From: JAHEME01 sp034435035
GTDB taxonomy: Bacteria > Chloroflexota > Anaerolineae > Aggregatilineales > UBA3940
Assembly (NCBI GenBank): GCA_034435035.1
Contig: DAOTXW010000068.1
Location: 1-64,000, forward strand
Direction of reading: 5' to 3'
DNA: 64,000 nucleotides
Position 1 is the first letter of the stretch, and each line of letters begins with the position of its first letter. The position numbers and the translations under genes are program-made. The notes under the pieces are model-generated. The model was not told where the DNA came from, searched no databases, and was given only the letters and a program-made list of their open reading frames with translations. Positions 41,794 through 51,112 of this stretch are shown piece after piece.

Positions 41794-42874
41794 TCAGGGG
41801 GCCTGCTGCAAGTACGCCTGCATGAACCCGAGCAGCTGCCCATCCAGCACGGCTGTGGTATTAGCCGTCTCAAAATCCGTCCGGTGATCCTTCACCATCT
41901 GGTAGGGATGCAGCACATACGATCGAATCTGGTTACCGAAATTCGCGTTGATGTAGTCCCCTTTAAGAGCCGCCAACTCCTGATCCTGCCGGGCTTGTTC
42001 CAGCTCAAGCAGGCGAGCACGCAGCACTCGGACTGCATTCTCGCGGTTCTGGGTCAGGGATCGCTCGTTCTGGCAGCTTACCACGATGCCTGTGGGCTTA
42101 TGAGTGATCCTGACGGCAGTTTCGTTCTTCTGAACATGCTGCCCCCCTGCCCCACCGGCCTTGAAAGTCTCGACGATCAGATCGTTCGGATTCAATTCAA
42201 TCTCGATGTCACCATGCACATCAGGCCAGACTTCAACCAGCGCAAACGACGTGTGCCGCCGATGAGCGGAGTCAAACGGGGAGAGTCTGACCAGACGATG
42301 TACACCCCGCTCCGAGCGAAGATATCCATAGCACCATTCGCCGCTGATAGCCAGGGTTGCGCTCTTGATGCCCGTTTCTTCACCAAGGCTGCGATCCAAC
42401 ACATCGACGCGATAGCCCTGCGCCTCTGCCCAGCGGATGTACATCCGCTCAAGCATTGCAGCCCAATCCATCGCATCGACGCCACCTGTGCCCGCGTGGA
42501 TCGCCAACAGGGCATCCTCGCGATCATATTCGCCCGAGAGCATAGTGGTGAATTCAAGATTCTCGATGGTCTGACTCAGATCGGCCAGTTCCTGTTCCAG
42601 ATCCTTGCGCAGGGACTCGTCGTCCAGCGCAGCCAGCTCAGCGGCATCCGCAATGCGCTGGTTCAGGGACTCCCACCGGTCAAGTTCTGCCCGCAGCCGG
42701 GCTGCCTTCTGCATGAGCTGCTGAGCGGCCTGAGCATTGTCCCAGAATCCGCTCTCTCCGGCTGTCTGATCGATCTCGCTGAGCTGCTGGCGTTTGTTAG
42801 CCAGGTCAAAGACGCACCATGAGTGCCTGGGTTCGATTGTTAAGGTCATTCAAGACATCGATCAGGTCGTCCAT
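41794..42874 (-). CDS. prfB: Peptide chain release factor 2, with programmed +1 frameshift
   Basis: About 359 aa, made from two frames. It starts at ATG 42874 (AGGAGG upstream) with MDDLIDVLNDLNNRTQALMVRL, meets an in-frame TGA at 42806-42808 in the slippery CTT TGA C, and after a +1 shift continues DLANKRQQLSEIDQ to 41794. RF2 hallmarks: SPF anticodon-like tripeptide (LVRLSPFDS) and GGQ (GAGGQHVQKN) for peptidyl-tRNA hydrolysis at UAA/UGA. The weak GGTG a few bases before CTT may be the stimulating Shine-Dalgarno-like element. 49 bp after ftsY. Confidence 0.95.
42805..42811 (-). promoter_or_regulatory. prfB programmed frameshift site
   Basis: CTTTGAC on the minus strand, preceded by CGT. 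RF2 recognises the UGA; when RF2 is scarce the ribosome shifts +1, giving autoregulation. Confidence 0.93.
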
Positions 42875-42923
42875 ACGTATTGCCTCCTGGCAGGGATAAC
42901 ATGTCCAGTACTTGGACAAGCCG

Positions 42924-43817
42924 TCACTCAAACAGCCCGTCAACAAAGGCTTCAGCGTCGAATGCGGTAAGGCTTTCGACGTTTTCACCGGTTCCCACAA
43001 AACGGATCGGAAGGCCAAGCTGGCGCGCGATGCCAAATGCCATCCCGCCGCGCGCCGTGCTGTCGAGTTTGGTGATGATGATTCCGGTCACGCCCACCGC
43101 CTCCTGGAAATGCGCGGCCTGCGCGAGGGCGTTCTGTCCCGTTGTACCATCAACCACCAGCCACACCTCATGAGGGGCTTCGTGAACGCTCTTGGCAGCC
43201 ACTCGCCGCACCTTCTGCAGTTCTTCCATCAGGTTATGCTTGGTATGCAAACGCCCTGCTGTATCCACCAGAACCAGATTGTGCTCGCGCGCCCTCGCTG
43301 CGCGGATAGCGTCATAGGTCGCAGCGCCAGGATCGCCACCCATCTGCCCCGCGACAACCGGGATGTTTAGCCTCCGGCCCCACGTCTGGAGCTGTTCGAT
43401 AGCGGCTGCTCGATAGGTATCTGCTGCGGCCAGCAGAACGGACCAGCCCTCGCTGCTCAGGCGATGCGCCAGCTTGGCGATCGTCGTGGTCTTTCCCGAC
43501 CCATTCACGCCTACGATTAAGACCACGTTGAGCTGGCGTTCGCGCAGCAGATTGAGTGGCCGAACCGGCGGCAGCGACTGCAGCAGCGCTTCACGCAATG
43601 CCTGCTGAAGCTGAGCGCGGGTGCTCAATCCCATGGCTCGCACCCGCTGTTGAAGCGCCTGCACAACTTCGGTAGCCGCTTCCACCCCCAGATCAGCCTG
43701 CAGCAGCAGCGCCTCAAGTTCGTCCCAGGTAGATTCACCAATCTCGGAGGTGCCCAGCAGGGCGGCGATTCGTCCGAAGACAGACTGGCGTGTGCGGAGC
43801 AGGGCATCTTTCAACAT
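42924..43817 (-). CDS. ftsY: Signal recognition particle receptor FtsY
   Basis: 297 aa. N domain (about 1-85; TWDELEALLLQADLGVEAATEVVQAL) and SRP-type GTPase G domain: GVNGSGKTTTIAKLA, DTYRAAAIEQL, DTAGRLHTKHNLMEEL, TKLDSTARGG and GTGENVESLTAF. It docks SRP-bound ribosomes at the membrane. There is no acidic A domain, as in many non-proteobacterial FtsY. Promoter -10 TATACT at 43855-43860; divergent from moaC. Confidence 0.95.
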   Translation of the reverse strand: MLKDALLRTRQSVFGRIAALLGTSEIGESTWDELEALLLQADLGVEAATEVVQALQQRVRAMGLSTRAQLQQALREALLQSLPPVRPLNLLRERQLNVVLIVGVNGSGKTTTIAKLAHRLSSEGWSVLLAAADTYRAAAIEQLQTWGRRLNIPVVAGQMGGDPGAATYDAIRAARAREHNLVLVDTAGRLHTKHNLMEELQKVRRVAAKSVHEAPHEVWLVVDGTTGQNALAQAAHFQEAVGVTGIIITKLDSTARGGMAFGIARQLGLPIRFVGTGENVESLTAFDAEAFVDGLFE

Positions 43818-43854
43818 ACGCGGGCACTCAGTAGAATCAGGCTGCGACCGCGGG

Positions 43855-43860
43855 AGTATA
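43855..43860 (-). promoter_or_regulatory. -10 element upstream of ftsY
   Basis: Minus-strand TATACT with preceding TGG (extended -10); no clear -35. Confidence 0.45.
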
Positions 43861-43892
43861 CCACATCGCCAGCCTTAGCCGCATGGCCAGAA

Positions 43893-43922
43893 TTGCCGTC
43901 TGCTTTCGCTCAGGGCTATAAT
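43893..43922 (+). promoter_or_regulatory. Promoter of the moaC operon
   Basis: TTGCCG (43893-43898), 18 bp, TATAAT (43917-43922). Confidence 0.65.
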
Positions 43923-43952
43923 CCCCCCACACTGAATAGGATGGAGCCAGAC

Positions 43953-44429
43953 TTGTCAACACTCAGCCATGTTGATAACGAGGGACGCATCTCGATGGTC
44001 GATGTGTCCCCCAAACCGGAGACGGCGCGCTCGGCAATCGCCCGGGGTATGGTGACGATGAAGCCTGCCACACTGGGCCTGATTCGCGACAACAGCGGGG
44101 AGAAGGGCGACGTCCTGGCTGCTGCGCAACTGGCCGGAATCATGGCAGCCAAGCAGACAGCAGCACTGATCCCCCTGTGTCATCCGCTTCCGCTAACACA
44201 TGTGGAGGTTAGCCTGCGCGTAGATGATGCGCTTTCCGCCGTGCTAATCGAAGCAAGAACGCGTACCACAGCCCGGACCGGGGTCGAAATGGAGGCCCTC
44301 ACAGCCGTCGCCATAGCGGCCCTGACCGTGTACGATATGACCAAGTCTGTCGACCGTGGCATGCGCATCGAAGCCATTCGCCTGGTCGAAAAGCATGGTG
44401 GCCAGTCAGGAGATATGATACTGGAGTAG
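43953..44429 (+). CDS. moaC: Cyclic pyranopterin monophosphate synthase
   Basis: 158 aa from TTG 43953, chosen because GGATGGAG lies 6 nt upstream and the protein then begins MSTLSHVDNEGRISMVDVS as MoaC usually does; an ATG at 43941 is the alternative. Family motifs: AAKQTAALIPLCHPLPLTHVEV, RTGVEMEALTAVAIAALTVYDMTKSVDRGM with the catalytic Lys and Asp. It acts in the first phase of molybdenum cofactor synthesis. 2 bp before the MoaD-MoaE-ThrC gene. Confidence 0.95.
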   Translation: MSTLSHVDNEGRISMVDVSPKPETARSAIARGMVTMKPATLGLIRDNSGEKGDVLAAAQLAGIMAAKQTAALIPLCHPLPLTHVEVSLRVDDALSAVLIEARTRTTARTGVEMEALTAVAIAALTVYDMTKSVDRGMRIEAIRLVEKHGGQSGDMILE

Positions 44430-44431
44430 CA

Positions 44432-46315
44432 ATGCGTATCACGGTACGTCTGTTTGCCACGCTGCGGGACAGAGCGCAGACGGGATTGGCCACGCTGGAT
44501 GTGGCGGAACCCTGTACAGTGAGCGACCTGATGGCAGCGCTGGCAGCCAGATATCCCTTGCTGGCTGATGCGCTGCCATCAGCGCTGGCTGCCGTCAATC
44601 AAGAATATGCTTCCCTCGATGATGTGATTGCCGATGGCGATGAGGTGGCATTCTTTCCGCCAGTAAGCGGAGGAGCGCCTGAGAAATGGCCCGAACTGCT
44701 GGCGGTCACCGAAGATCAACTTGACCTCAATGAGATAGCGGCAGCGATCACCCAACCCGAGACGGGAGCAGTCGCCATCTTCAGCGGCATCGTCCGCGCC
44801 GTGACCTCCAGCACGGAAGGTGAAGCGCGGCACACCAGTGAGCTGCTGTACGAAGCCTACGCCCCGATGGCCCACAAGACGCTGCAACAGGTTGCTGCCG
44901 AGATCAGGCAGCGGTTTGCTCGTGTGCAGGGAATCGCCATCATTCAACGCCTCGGCCGGTTGGAGGTGGGGACTCCGACGGTGGTAGTGGCCTGCTCCGC
45001 TGGTCATCGCCATGATGGTATCTTCGAGGCCGCGCTGTACGGGATCAACCGGTTGAAAGAGATCGTGCCTGTCTGGAAGCAGGAGATCGGCCCGGGCGGG
45101 ACCCAGTGGATTGAGGGCGATCACCGCCCTACTCCGACCACACGTCGTTCGATTCCGGTAGATGATCTTGAACCGCGGTGGGGATTCTTCTGCCCGGAGT
45201 GCGGTGCCAGCTATCCGCTGAGCGCCGCAGTGGGCACCTGCCAGTGCGGCGAGCCGCTAGAGGTCCAGGGGTTTCCACGTTTTGCCACTGAGCTGATTGC
45301 TGCAGACCGGCATGACCTGTGGCGCTACCGCGCGTTGCTGGCGCCGCCCGAAGTTGATCCTCTGTCGCTGGGAGAGGCGGGAACCCCTCTCATCGAGACT
45401 GCGCTGCCGGGGCATCGGCTCTTCCTGAAGATGGAGGGACTCAACCCAACAGGATCTTTTAAGGATCGGGGGGCAGCCCTGCTGGTGAGTATGCTGCATG
45501 CCGCGGGGATACGCACTATCCATGATGACTCGTCTGGTAATGCTGGCGCCGCCCTCGCTGCCTATGCCGCGCGAGCAGGGATCGATGCGTGTCTCTATGT
45601 TCCAGCCAGCGCCGCCCCGGCTAAGCTGGCCCAGATCCAGATGTATGGCGCACGGCTGGTCCGCGTTGAAGGGCCTCGCAGTGCAGCCGCCGACGCTGCC
45701 AGAGCGGCGGCAGATCGTGGAGATTCCGTCTACGCGAGCCATATCCTTCACCCATTCTCTGTTGCCGCCTACAAGTCTCTGGCCTACGAGGTGTGGGAAC
45801 AGCTCGACCATCACGCACCAGATGCTGTGGTCTCTCCGGCAGGGCATGGGTCCCAGATTCTAGGGCTCTGGTGGGGATTCGGCGACCTGCATCAGGCTGG
45901 ACTTATCGCACGAATACCCCGCCTCATCGCAGTGCAGGCAAGCCGGTGCGCTCCACTCTGGCAGCTGATGCACGCAGAGAGCCGGGACGCCGAACCGCCG
46001 GAAGAGTCCGAAACGATTGCGGAGGGGATACGCATCGCGCAGCCCGTCCGCTGGAAGGCCGTCCTGCGCGCGATTCGCGGCAGCGGCGGCACGGTTGTGG
46101 CAGTATCGGAGACCGACATTCTGGACGGACTGCGAGAGATGGGACGCCTGGGAATCGGCGTGGAGCCGACCAGCGCAGTAATCTGGCCAGCGCTGAAGCA
46201 GATTCGCGATCAGCTTCCCCCCGCAAGCACCGTAGTCGTCTCGATCAGTGGCTCTGGCCTGAAGACCCCACCTGCCATTGTGCAGCAATCACTTGAAGCG
46301 ATCCCGGAAGTTTGA
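44432..46315 (+). CDS. MoaD-MoaE-threonine synthase-like triple fusion
   Basis: 627 aa in one open frame. Residues 1-81: MoaD/ThiS ubiquitin-like fold ending FFPPVSGG, with the GG at 80-81 followed directly by more protein. Residues 90-230: MoaE, with GHRHDGIFEAALYGINRLKEIVPVWKQE (K209 and K216 correspond to the catalytic Lys pair). Residues 250-627: threonine synthase-like fold-type II PLP enzyme with an N-terminal zinc ribbon (CPEC, CQC), PLP-Lys in NPTGSFKDRG (K344), DSSGNAGAALAAYAARAG, and SISGSGLKTP. MoaD needs a free C-terminal GG to be thiocarboxylated, so cleavage after G81 is expected. Pterin synthase role is clear; why a PLP enzyme is attached is unknown. Confidence 0.85.
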   Translation: MRITVRLFATLRDRAQTGLATLDVAEPCTVSDLMAALAARYPLLADALPSALAAVNQEYASLDDVIADGDEVAFFPPVSGGAPEKWPELLAVTEDQLDLNEIAAAITQPETGAVAIFSGIVRAVTSSTEGEARHTSELLYEAYAPMAHKTLQQVAAEIRQRFARVQGIAIIQRLGRLEVGTPTVVVACSAGHRHDGIFEAALYGINRLKEIVPVWKQEIGPGGTQWIEGDHRPTPTTRRSIPVDDLEPRWGFFCPECGASYPLSAAVGTCQCGEPLEVQGFPRFATELIAADRHDLWRYRALLAPPEVDPLSLGEAGTPLIETALPGHRLFLKMEGLNPTGSFKDRGAALLVSMLHAAGIRTIHDDSSGNAGAALAAYAARAGIDACLYVPASAAPAKLAQIQMYGARLVRVEGPRSAAADAARAAADRGDSVYASHILHPFSVAAYKSLAYEVWEQLDHHAPDAVVSPAGHGSQILGLWWGFGDLHQAGLIARIPRLIAVQASRCAPLWQLMHAESRDAEPPEESETIAEGIRIAQPVRWKAVLRAIRGSGGTVVAVSETDILDGLREMGRLGIGVEPTSAVIWPALKQIRDQLPPASTVVVSISGSGLKTPPAIVQQSLEAIPEV

Positions 46316-46333
46316 GCAGAGAGGAGCAGCCCC

Positions 46334-47563
46334 ATGCAACGCATCGTCGTCACCGGCTACGGAGCGCTCAGTTCACTGGGTCTGACCGCCGAAGAATGCT
46401 GGCAGAGTGCCCTTGCCGGCAGGTCGGGTCTGGGCCCAATCACCCTGTTTGATGTCAGCGACTTCCCGGTGCAGGTAGCCGCTGAGGTGAAGGGTTTTGA
46501 TCCTGAGGCCTACCTGGATCGGCGCGAGGCTCGCCGTCAGGATCGCTTCGAACAGTTTGGCAATGTCGTGGCCCTTGAGGCGCTCAAGCACAGCGGACTG
46601 GAGATCACCGATCAGAATCGCGATCGGATAGCAGTCATTATCAGCAGCGGCGTGGGCGGCATGGACGCCATCATGGAGCAGGTGACCACGGTTGTTAACG
46701 AGGGGCCGCGGCGCTTGAGTCCTTTTGCGATTCCCCGCATCATGAGCAATGGCGCAGCCGGGACGGTCAGTATCGCGCATGGGTTGCGCGGGCCGTCGTT
46801 CTCAGTTGGTTCCGCCTGCGCGTCCGCCTCTGACGGAATCGGCATGGCCCTTCAGCTGTTGAGAGCCGGAATCGTCGATGTGGCGCTTGCTGGCGGCTCG
46901 GAGGCAGCGATCTCGCCACTGGGAGTCGGTTCTTTCTATCGGATCGGCGGCTACACTTCACGCTCTAGCGATACACCCTCTCCCTTCAGCCGTGACCGCG
47001 ACGGTCTCGTCATGGGAGAAGGCGCTGCAGTACTGGTGCTGGAGACGCTGGAGCACGCACGCGCACGCGGAGCAACCATCCATGGTGAGATTGCCGGCTA
47101 TGGAGCATCCGCTGATGCGTTTCACTTGACTGCGCCGACTGAGGATGGATCGGGCAGCGCGCTGGCGATCCAGCGTGCGATGGAGGATGCCCGGGTGCAG
47201 CCTCAGGATATCGACTATATCAATGCGCATGGAACGGGCACTCCGCTGAACGACGCCTCTGAGACTCTGGCCATCAAGCGAGCCCTGGGTGAGCATGCCT
47301 ATAACATCCCGATCAGCTCCACCAAAAGCATGACCGGTCATATGATGGGCGCCACAGCGGCCCTGGAGGCTGTGTTTTGTCTGCAGGCTCTGCGTGATGG
47401 AGTTGTGCCACCCACGATCAACTTCCATGAACAGGATCCGGACTGCGATCTGGATTACGTCCCTAACCAGGCACGAGAGATCCCGGTGAAGGTGGCAATG
47501 AGCCATGCATTTGGCTTTGGCGGGCACAACTCAGTGCTTGTCTTCCGGGCGTTTGATGAGTGA
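46334..47563 (+). CDS. fabF: 3-oxoacyl-[acyl-carrier-protein] synthase II
   Basis: 409 aa, condensing enzyme of fatty-acid elongation. Catalytic Cys in SVGSACASASDGIG, first His in NAHGTGTPLND, second His in GHMMGATAALEAV, and the C-terminal SHAFGFGGHNSVLVF Gly-rich turn. AGAGGAGCAG precedes the start. The stop overlaps the rnc start by 4 bp. No acpP between moa genes and fabF. Confidence 0.94.
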   Translation: MQRIVVTGYGALSSLGLTAEECWQSALAGRSGLGPITLFDVSDFPVQVAAEVKGFDPEAYLDRREARRQDRFEQFGNVVALEALKHSGLEITDQNRDRIAVIISSGVGGMDAIMEQVTTVVNEGPRRLSPFAIPRIMSNGAAGTVSIAHGLRGPSFSVGSACASASDGIGMALQLLRAGIVDVALAGGSEAAISPLGVGSFYRIGGYTSRSSDTPSPFSRDRDGLVMGEGAAVLVLETLEHARARGATIHGEIAGYGASADAFHLTAPTEDGSGSALAIQRAMEDARVQPQDIDYINAHGTGTPLNDASETLAIKRALGEHAYNIPISSTKSMTGHMMGATAALEAVFCLQALRDGVVPPTINFHEQDPDCDLDYVPNQAREIPVKVAMSHAFGFGGHNSVLVFRAFDE

Positions 47564-48285
47564 CAGCAGCAGTGAAGTCTCTGCTTGATCTGGATGCCTT
47601 CCAGCAGCATAACGGGCTGCAATTCACTGACATCAGGCTGCTGCGGACTGCCCTGACTCACCCGTCCTTTGCCAATGAGCATCCCGGGCAGGGCGTCGAG
47701 GACAATCAAAGGCTTGAGTTCCTGGGCGACGCAGTTCTGACATTGATCAGCAGTGATTGGCTGTACGAACATCTTCCCGGCGCGCCGGAAGGCCAGCTTA
47801 CAAGGCTGCGGTCGGCCCTGGTCCGCAGCGACACGCTGGCCGCGCTGGCTGAGCAATGCCAGATCGGCGAGGCACTCCGGATGGGCCACGGCGAAGAGAG
47901 CACCGGAGGCCGCCAGCGCCCCACAGCGCTCTGCGACGCTTTTGAGGCACTGGTGGGGGCTCTCTATCTTGACCAGGGGATCGAAGCGGCCCGTGCATTC
48001 AGTCTCCCCCTGCTGGAGCAGGCGCTCGCCGTGATTCATCAGGCAGGAGCCGATCGGGATCCAAAGAGTCTGCTGCAAGAATGGGTCCAGCGACATCTTG
48101 GCCTGACGCCTGAGTACGTGACAGTTGACACTCAGGGTCCGGACCATGCGAGGCTCTTCACAGTGGAGGTCCTGCTGGGTGGTCAGCCCTACGCGCGGGG
48201 TACAGGCTCGCGTAAACAGCTCGCGGCTCAGGATGCGGCACGCCGTGCTCTGGCTATGCTGCAAGCCGAGCACGGGGGCGGCTGA
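47560..48285 (+). CDS. rnc: Ribonuclease III
   Basis: 241 aa from GTG 47560. RNase III domain with signature NQRLEFLGDAVLTLISSDWLY (metal-binding Glu and Asp), second metal site in DAFEALVGALYLDQGIEAA, and a C-terminal dsRNA-binding domain (DPKSLLQEWVQRHLGLTPEYV; GTGSRKQLAAQDAARRALAML). It cuts rRNA precursors and other double-stranded RNA. Coupled to fabF by overlap (ATGA-type) and to the next gene by a shared base. Confidence 0.95.
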   Translation: MTAAVKSLLDLDAFQQHNGLQFTDIRLLRTALTHPSFANEHPGQGVEDNQRLEFLGDAVLTLISSDWLYEHLPGAPEGQLTRLRSALVRSDTLAALAEQCQIGEALRMGHGEESTGGRQRPTALCDAFEALVGALYLDQGIEAARAFSLPLLEQALAVIHQAGADRDPKSLLQEWVQRHLGLTPEYVTVDTQGPDHARLFTVEVLLGGQPYARGTGSRKQLAAQDAARRALAMLQAEHGGG

Positions 48286-49142
48286 TGCGCCTGTTCATCA
48301 CAGGTGCCAGCGGAGACCTCGGCCGCCCATTGAGTCAGCTGGCAGCAGACCGGCACACCGTGTGTGCGACCTATCTTGAGCGCGCCCATGTCGGCGGGGG
48401 CTTCCCCGTGCAGTTGGATCTTCGCAACCGGGACGATGTGCGACGCGCTGTCAGTGCATGGAATCCGGCTGTGATCATCCATGCCGCCATCTCGGATCGC
48501 TCACCCGGAATGGATACCGCAGCGCTGACAGCGGCCCAGAATCTCAGCGATGCGGCCGCCGCGGTTGGCTGCCGGATCATCTTCCTGTCAACCGACATGA
48601 TATTTGATGGCAGCGGCGGCCCTTATCATGAGGATTCTCGCCCTGCTCCCCGCTCCGACTATGGGCGCGTCAAGCTGGCATGCGAACAGCACCTCCTCAG
48701 CAATCTGCCAGCGTGTCTGGTGGTACGGACAAGCCTGATCTACGACTTCCATCCGTCCAACCGGCAGGTGGGCTGGATGCTTGACAGGCTGGCATCGGGC
48801 GGTCGGATTCCCCTGTTCGTAGATGAAGTGCGCCACCCGATCTGGTCGTGGAATCTGGCAGAGGCGCTGCTGGAGCTCTGTCACCTGCCCGTGACCGGAA
48901 TACTGCACGTCGCCGGGCCAGAGCCGCTTTCGCGTTTCAAGTATGGCTGCGCCCTGCTCTGGGCACTGGGATACGATCCGGCCCAGGTGGTGGAACCCGT
49001 CTACGCCGCCGATAGAGCGCCGGACCGTCCGCGCGATCTCAGACAGGACCTGAGCCGGGCACAGACTCTGCTGGCCACTCCATTGCTGTCACTCCCAGCC
49101 GCACTTGCCCGCGCCAAAGCTCAGCAGCGCATGACAGGCTAA
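48285..49142 (+). CDS. RmlD-like NAD(P)-dependent sugar-nucleotide reductase
   Basis: 285 aa extended SDR. Nucleotide-binding TGASGDLGRPLSQLAA, then NPAVIIHAAISDRS, IIFLSTDMIFDGSGGPYHEDSRPAPRSDYGRVKLACEQ with the catalytic Tyr and Lys (YxxxK), and HPIWSWNLAEALLEL. This is the dTDP-4-dehydrorhamnose reductase/MAT2B family pattern; without rmlA/B/C neighbours the substrate is open. The start overlaps the rnc stop by one base. Confidence 0.82.
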   Translation: MRLFITGASGDLGRPLSQLAADRHTVCATYLERAHVGGGFPVQLDLRNRDDVRRAVSAWNPAVIIHAAISDRSPGMDTAALTAAQNLSDAAAAVGCRIIFLSTDMIFDGSGGPYHEDSRPAPRSDYGRVKLACEQHLLSNLPACLVVRTSLIYDFHPSNRQVGWMLDRLASGGRIPLFVDEVRHPIWSWNLAEALLELCHLPVTGILHVAGPEPLSRFKYGCALLWALGYDPAQVVEPVYAADRAPDRPRDLRQDLSRAQTLLATPLLSLPAALARAKAQQRMTG

Positions 49143-51067
49143 GGCCAGATAACTTCAACGACAACAAGGCGGTGATCAGTCGCTGTGCTGGCAACCTGGC
49201 TGGAGTCTGCCGGAATTAGGCCCCGAACAAACACATAGTCGTGCCGGATGCCAGGGTTAGAAGCCGGGTATGTGAATCCGCGATCGATCCCCAGCACAGT
49301 ATCTGGATCCAGGAAATCCGCGGCGAGGAACTGCTGGTAAGCGGAATCGCCCGGCGGCGAACCCAGATCAACGCCAACGATGAGGGGCAGCGCCTCCTCC
49401 ACCAGACCGAACACCAGCGCGACCTGCTGGAGACGCTGGGCCTCATCGGAGGGGCGCATGTGGGCGGCAATCACAGCCACGGCGCGCCCCTGCACAGGCT
49501 CGATGCGGCCATAGACAGCGGATGTCTGTTCGGGGGATCCCGGAAGAACCTGCCCCCTCCCCTGCAGGATGGGCCAGCGCGACAGAACAGCAACGCCGTG
49601 CAGGTGCTCGACGGCTGGTTGGTAGATTTGAAACATACCCAGGTGGCGGGCCAGATACTCAACCTGATCAATCCCATAGCTGATCGGGCTGCCCGCATCG
49701 ACTTCCTGCAGAATCACAATATCAGCCTGGCTGACCTCAACCGAGCGAGCAATCAGCGCCAGTTGATATCTTCCCGTCTCATCATATCCGTGGTTAAGAT
49801 TGTAGGTAGCGACACGCAAACTTGCTGACGCCGCAGGCGTCTCCGTAGGTTGGACAGCCCCGCTCAGCAGCAGGCCGAGGACGACTGCAGGCGCTACAAA
49901 CGCAGGGGCAAGCGACGAGAGCAGCGCCGGCGAGGCCAGCCAGGGATCGTCTTCACGCCACCGCAAGCGCGGCAGTGCTGCCAGAGCGGCAGCCACCAGA
50001 ATCACCACGAGACCCTGTCCACGCAGCACGCCAGCGACCCGTCCGTACACAAATGTAGAGCCATACAGATAGGTCAGCCCTACCATAGCCGCCACCGCGA
50101 CCATCATCGAGGGACCAACCTGCTCCGTCTCTGAGGCATCAGGCGGTTCCACGAACCACCAGGCCAGCATCACACACATGAACTGCGCAACAACCAGCGC
50201 GCCCGCTGCGCCAAACCCATCCAGGCGATTTCCGAGCACCAGCATCGTCAGCATCAGAAACAGCCAGACCCACCCCCGCAGACGGTCGTCAAAAAGATCC
50301 AGTGCCTCGCCCACTGCCCGACGTACGCCGGGCAGGAGTGGCAACGCGGTGGCCGCCAGCATCCATGCAACCAGGGATCCCCTCGGCACGGCAGCCCAAC
50401 GGGCAGCAACGCCCGGATTGCCCAGCACCATCAGCTCAAGCACCAGCCAGCCGCCCACAGCCAGCCCGCCGACGGCTGTCAGGTTTGCGGGTTCGTATGG
50501 TTCGTATCGAGCTGCCCGCCGGGCAGCCACGGCAACCCCAGCCAGGCATGCACTGATGGCACACAGAACCACCAGCATCGGCATACGAAGCCGGAGGTCA
50601 CCTATGGGGATGTCAGTCAGTGGTCGGAGCAGCGGGTCAAAAGTATCTGGCGCTCGCAGCAGCTGTTCCATCGCCACAGCCGCTGACAACGCAGGTGCCA
50701 CAGCTCCTGCCCTCGCCCGTATAAGGGAAGTCAGATAGATCGCTCCAAGCCCAACCAGAACCAGACTGGCATAGAGCTGCACATCCAGATGCGGGACCGC
50801 TATAGCAGCACGAGCGGCGGCCACCCCAATGGCGCTCAGAAGCAATACACGTGGCAGGTGAGTGCGTGCACGGGGAACTAACCATGGAGCGGCCAGTGCA
50901 GCCAGAAGCGCCAGATGTGCGTACGCCAGGCGAGACTCTACAGGGTTCCCGTCCAGTGTCCGATGAACCATGCTGAGCGCCATCGCCAGTGCAGATCGGG
51001 TCGCCTGCAACGTAAAAAGCGTCACCATGGTCGCTTCTAACAGTCTGAACAGACGCCCGGAGGTCAT
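49139..51067 (-). CDS. Polytopic membrane protein with C-terminal endonuclease/exonuclease/phosphatase domain
   Basis: 642 aa. The first ~400 residues hold about twelve hydrophobic helices with no recognised family. The last ~220 residues are an EEP fold: SLRVATYNLNHGYDETG, VILQEVDAG (metal-binding Glu), HGVAVLSRWPI, VAVIAAHMRPSDEA and a final TATDHRLVVVEV with catalytic Asp-His. Where other EEP proteins have GDFN the loop reads GVDLGSPPGDS. It could be an extracytoplasmic phosphodiesterase on lipid or sugar phosphates, or a nuclease; side of membrane not certain. It converges with the RmlD-like gene (4-bp overlap). Confidence 0.75.
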   Translation of the reverse strand: MTSGRLFRLLEATMVTLFTLQATRSALAMALSMVHRTLDGNPVESRLAYAHLALLAALAAPWLVPRARTHLPRVLLLSAIGVAAARAAIAVPHLDVQLYASLVLVGLGAIYLTSLIRARAGAVAPALSAAVAMEQLLRAPDTFDPLLRPLTDIPIGDLRLRMPMLVVLCAISACLAGVAVAARRAARYEPYEPANLTAVGGLAVGGWLVLELMVLGNPGVAARWAAVPRGSLVAWMLAATALPLLPGVRRAVGEALDLFDDRLRGWVWLFLMLTMLVLGNRLDGFGAAGALVVAQFMCVMLAWWFVEPPDASETEQVGPSMMVAVAAMVGLTYLYGSTFVYGRVAGVLRGQGLVVILVAAALAALPRLRWREDDPWLASPALLSSLAPAFVAPAVVLGLLLSGAVQPTETPAASASLRVATYNLNHGYDETGRYQLALIARSVEVSQADIVILQEVDAGSPISYGIDQVEYLARHLGMFQIYQPAVEHLHGVAVLSRWPILQGRGQVLPGSPEQTSAVYGRIEPVQGRAVAVIAAHMRPSDEAQRLQQVALVFGLVEEALPLIVGVDLGSPPGDSAYQQFLAADFLDPDTVLGIDRGFTYPASNPGIRHDYVFVRGLIPADSSQVASTATDHRLVVVEVIWP

Positions 51068-51083
51068 GGCAGCAGCTCCCTGT

Positions 51084-51112
51084 TTGGGTATGTAGCACGG
51101 CGATTATATAAT
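51084..51112 (+). promoter_or_regulatory. Promoter of the amidohydrolase-CYTH gene
   Basis: TTGGGT (51084-51089), 17 bp, TATAAT (51107-51112). Its -10 overlaps that of the divergent promoter. Confidence 0.5.

Noticed and set aside
44432..46315. Fusion as two genes joined by a sequencing error
   Set aside because: The linker between MoaE and the zinc ribbon (residues 230-250) is in frame with normal composition and no stop or weak base run; still worth a read check.
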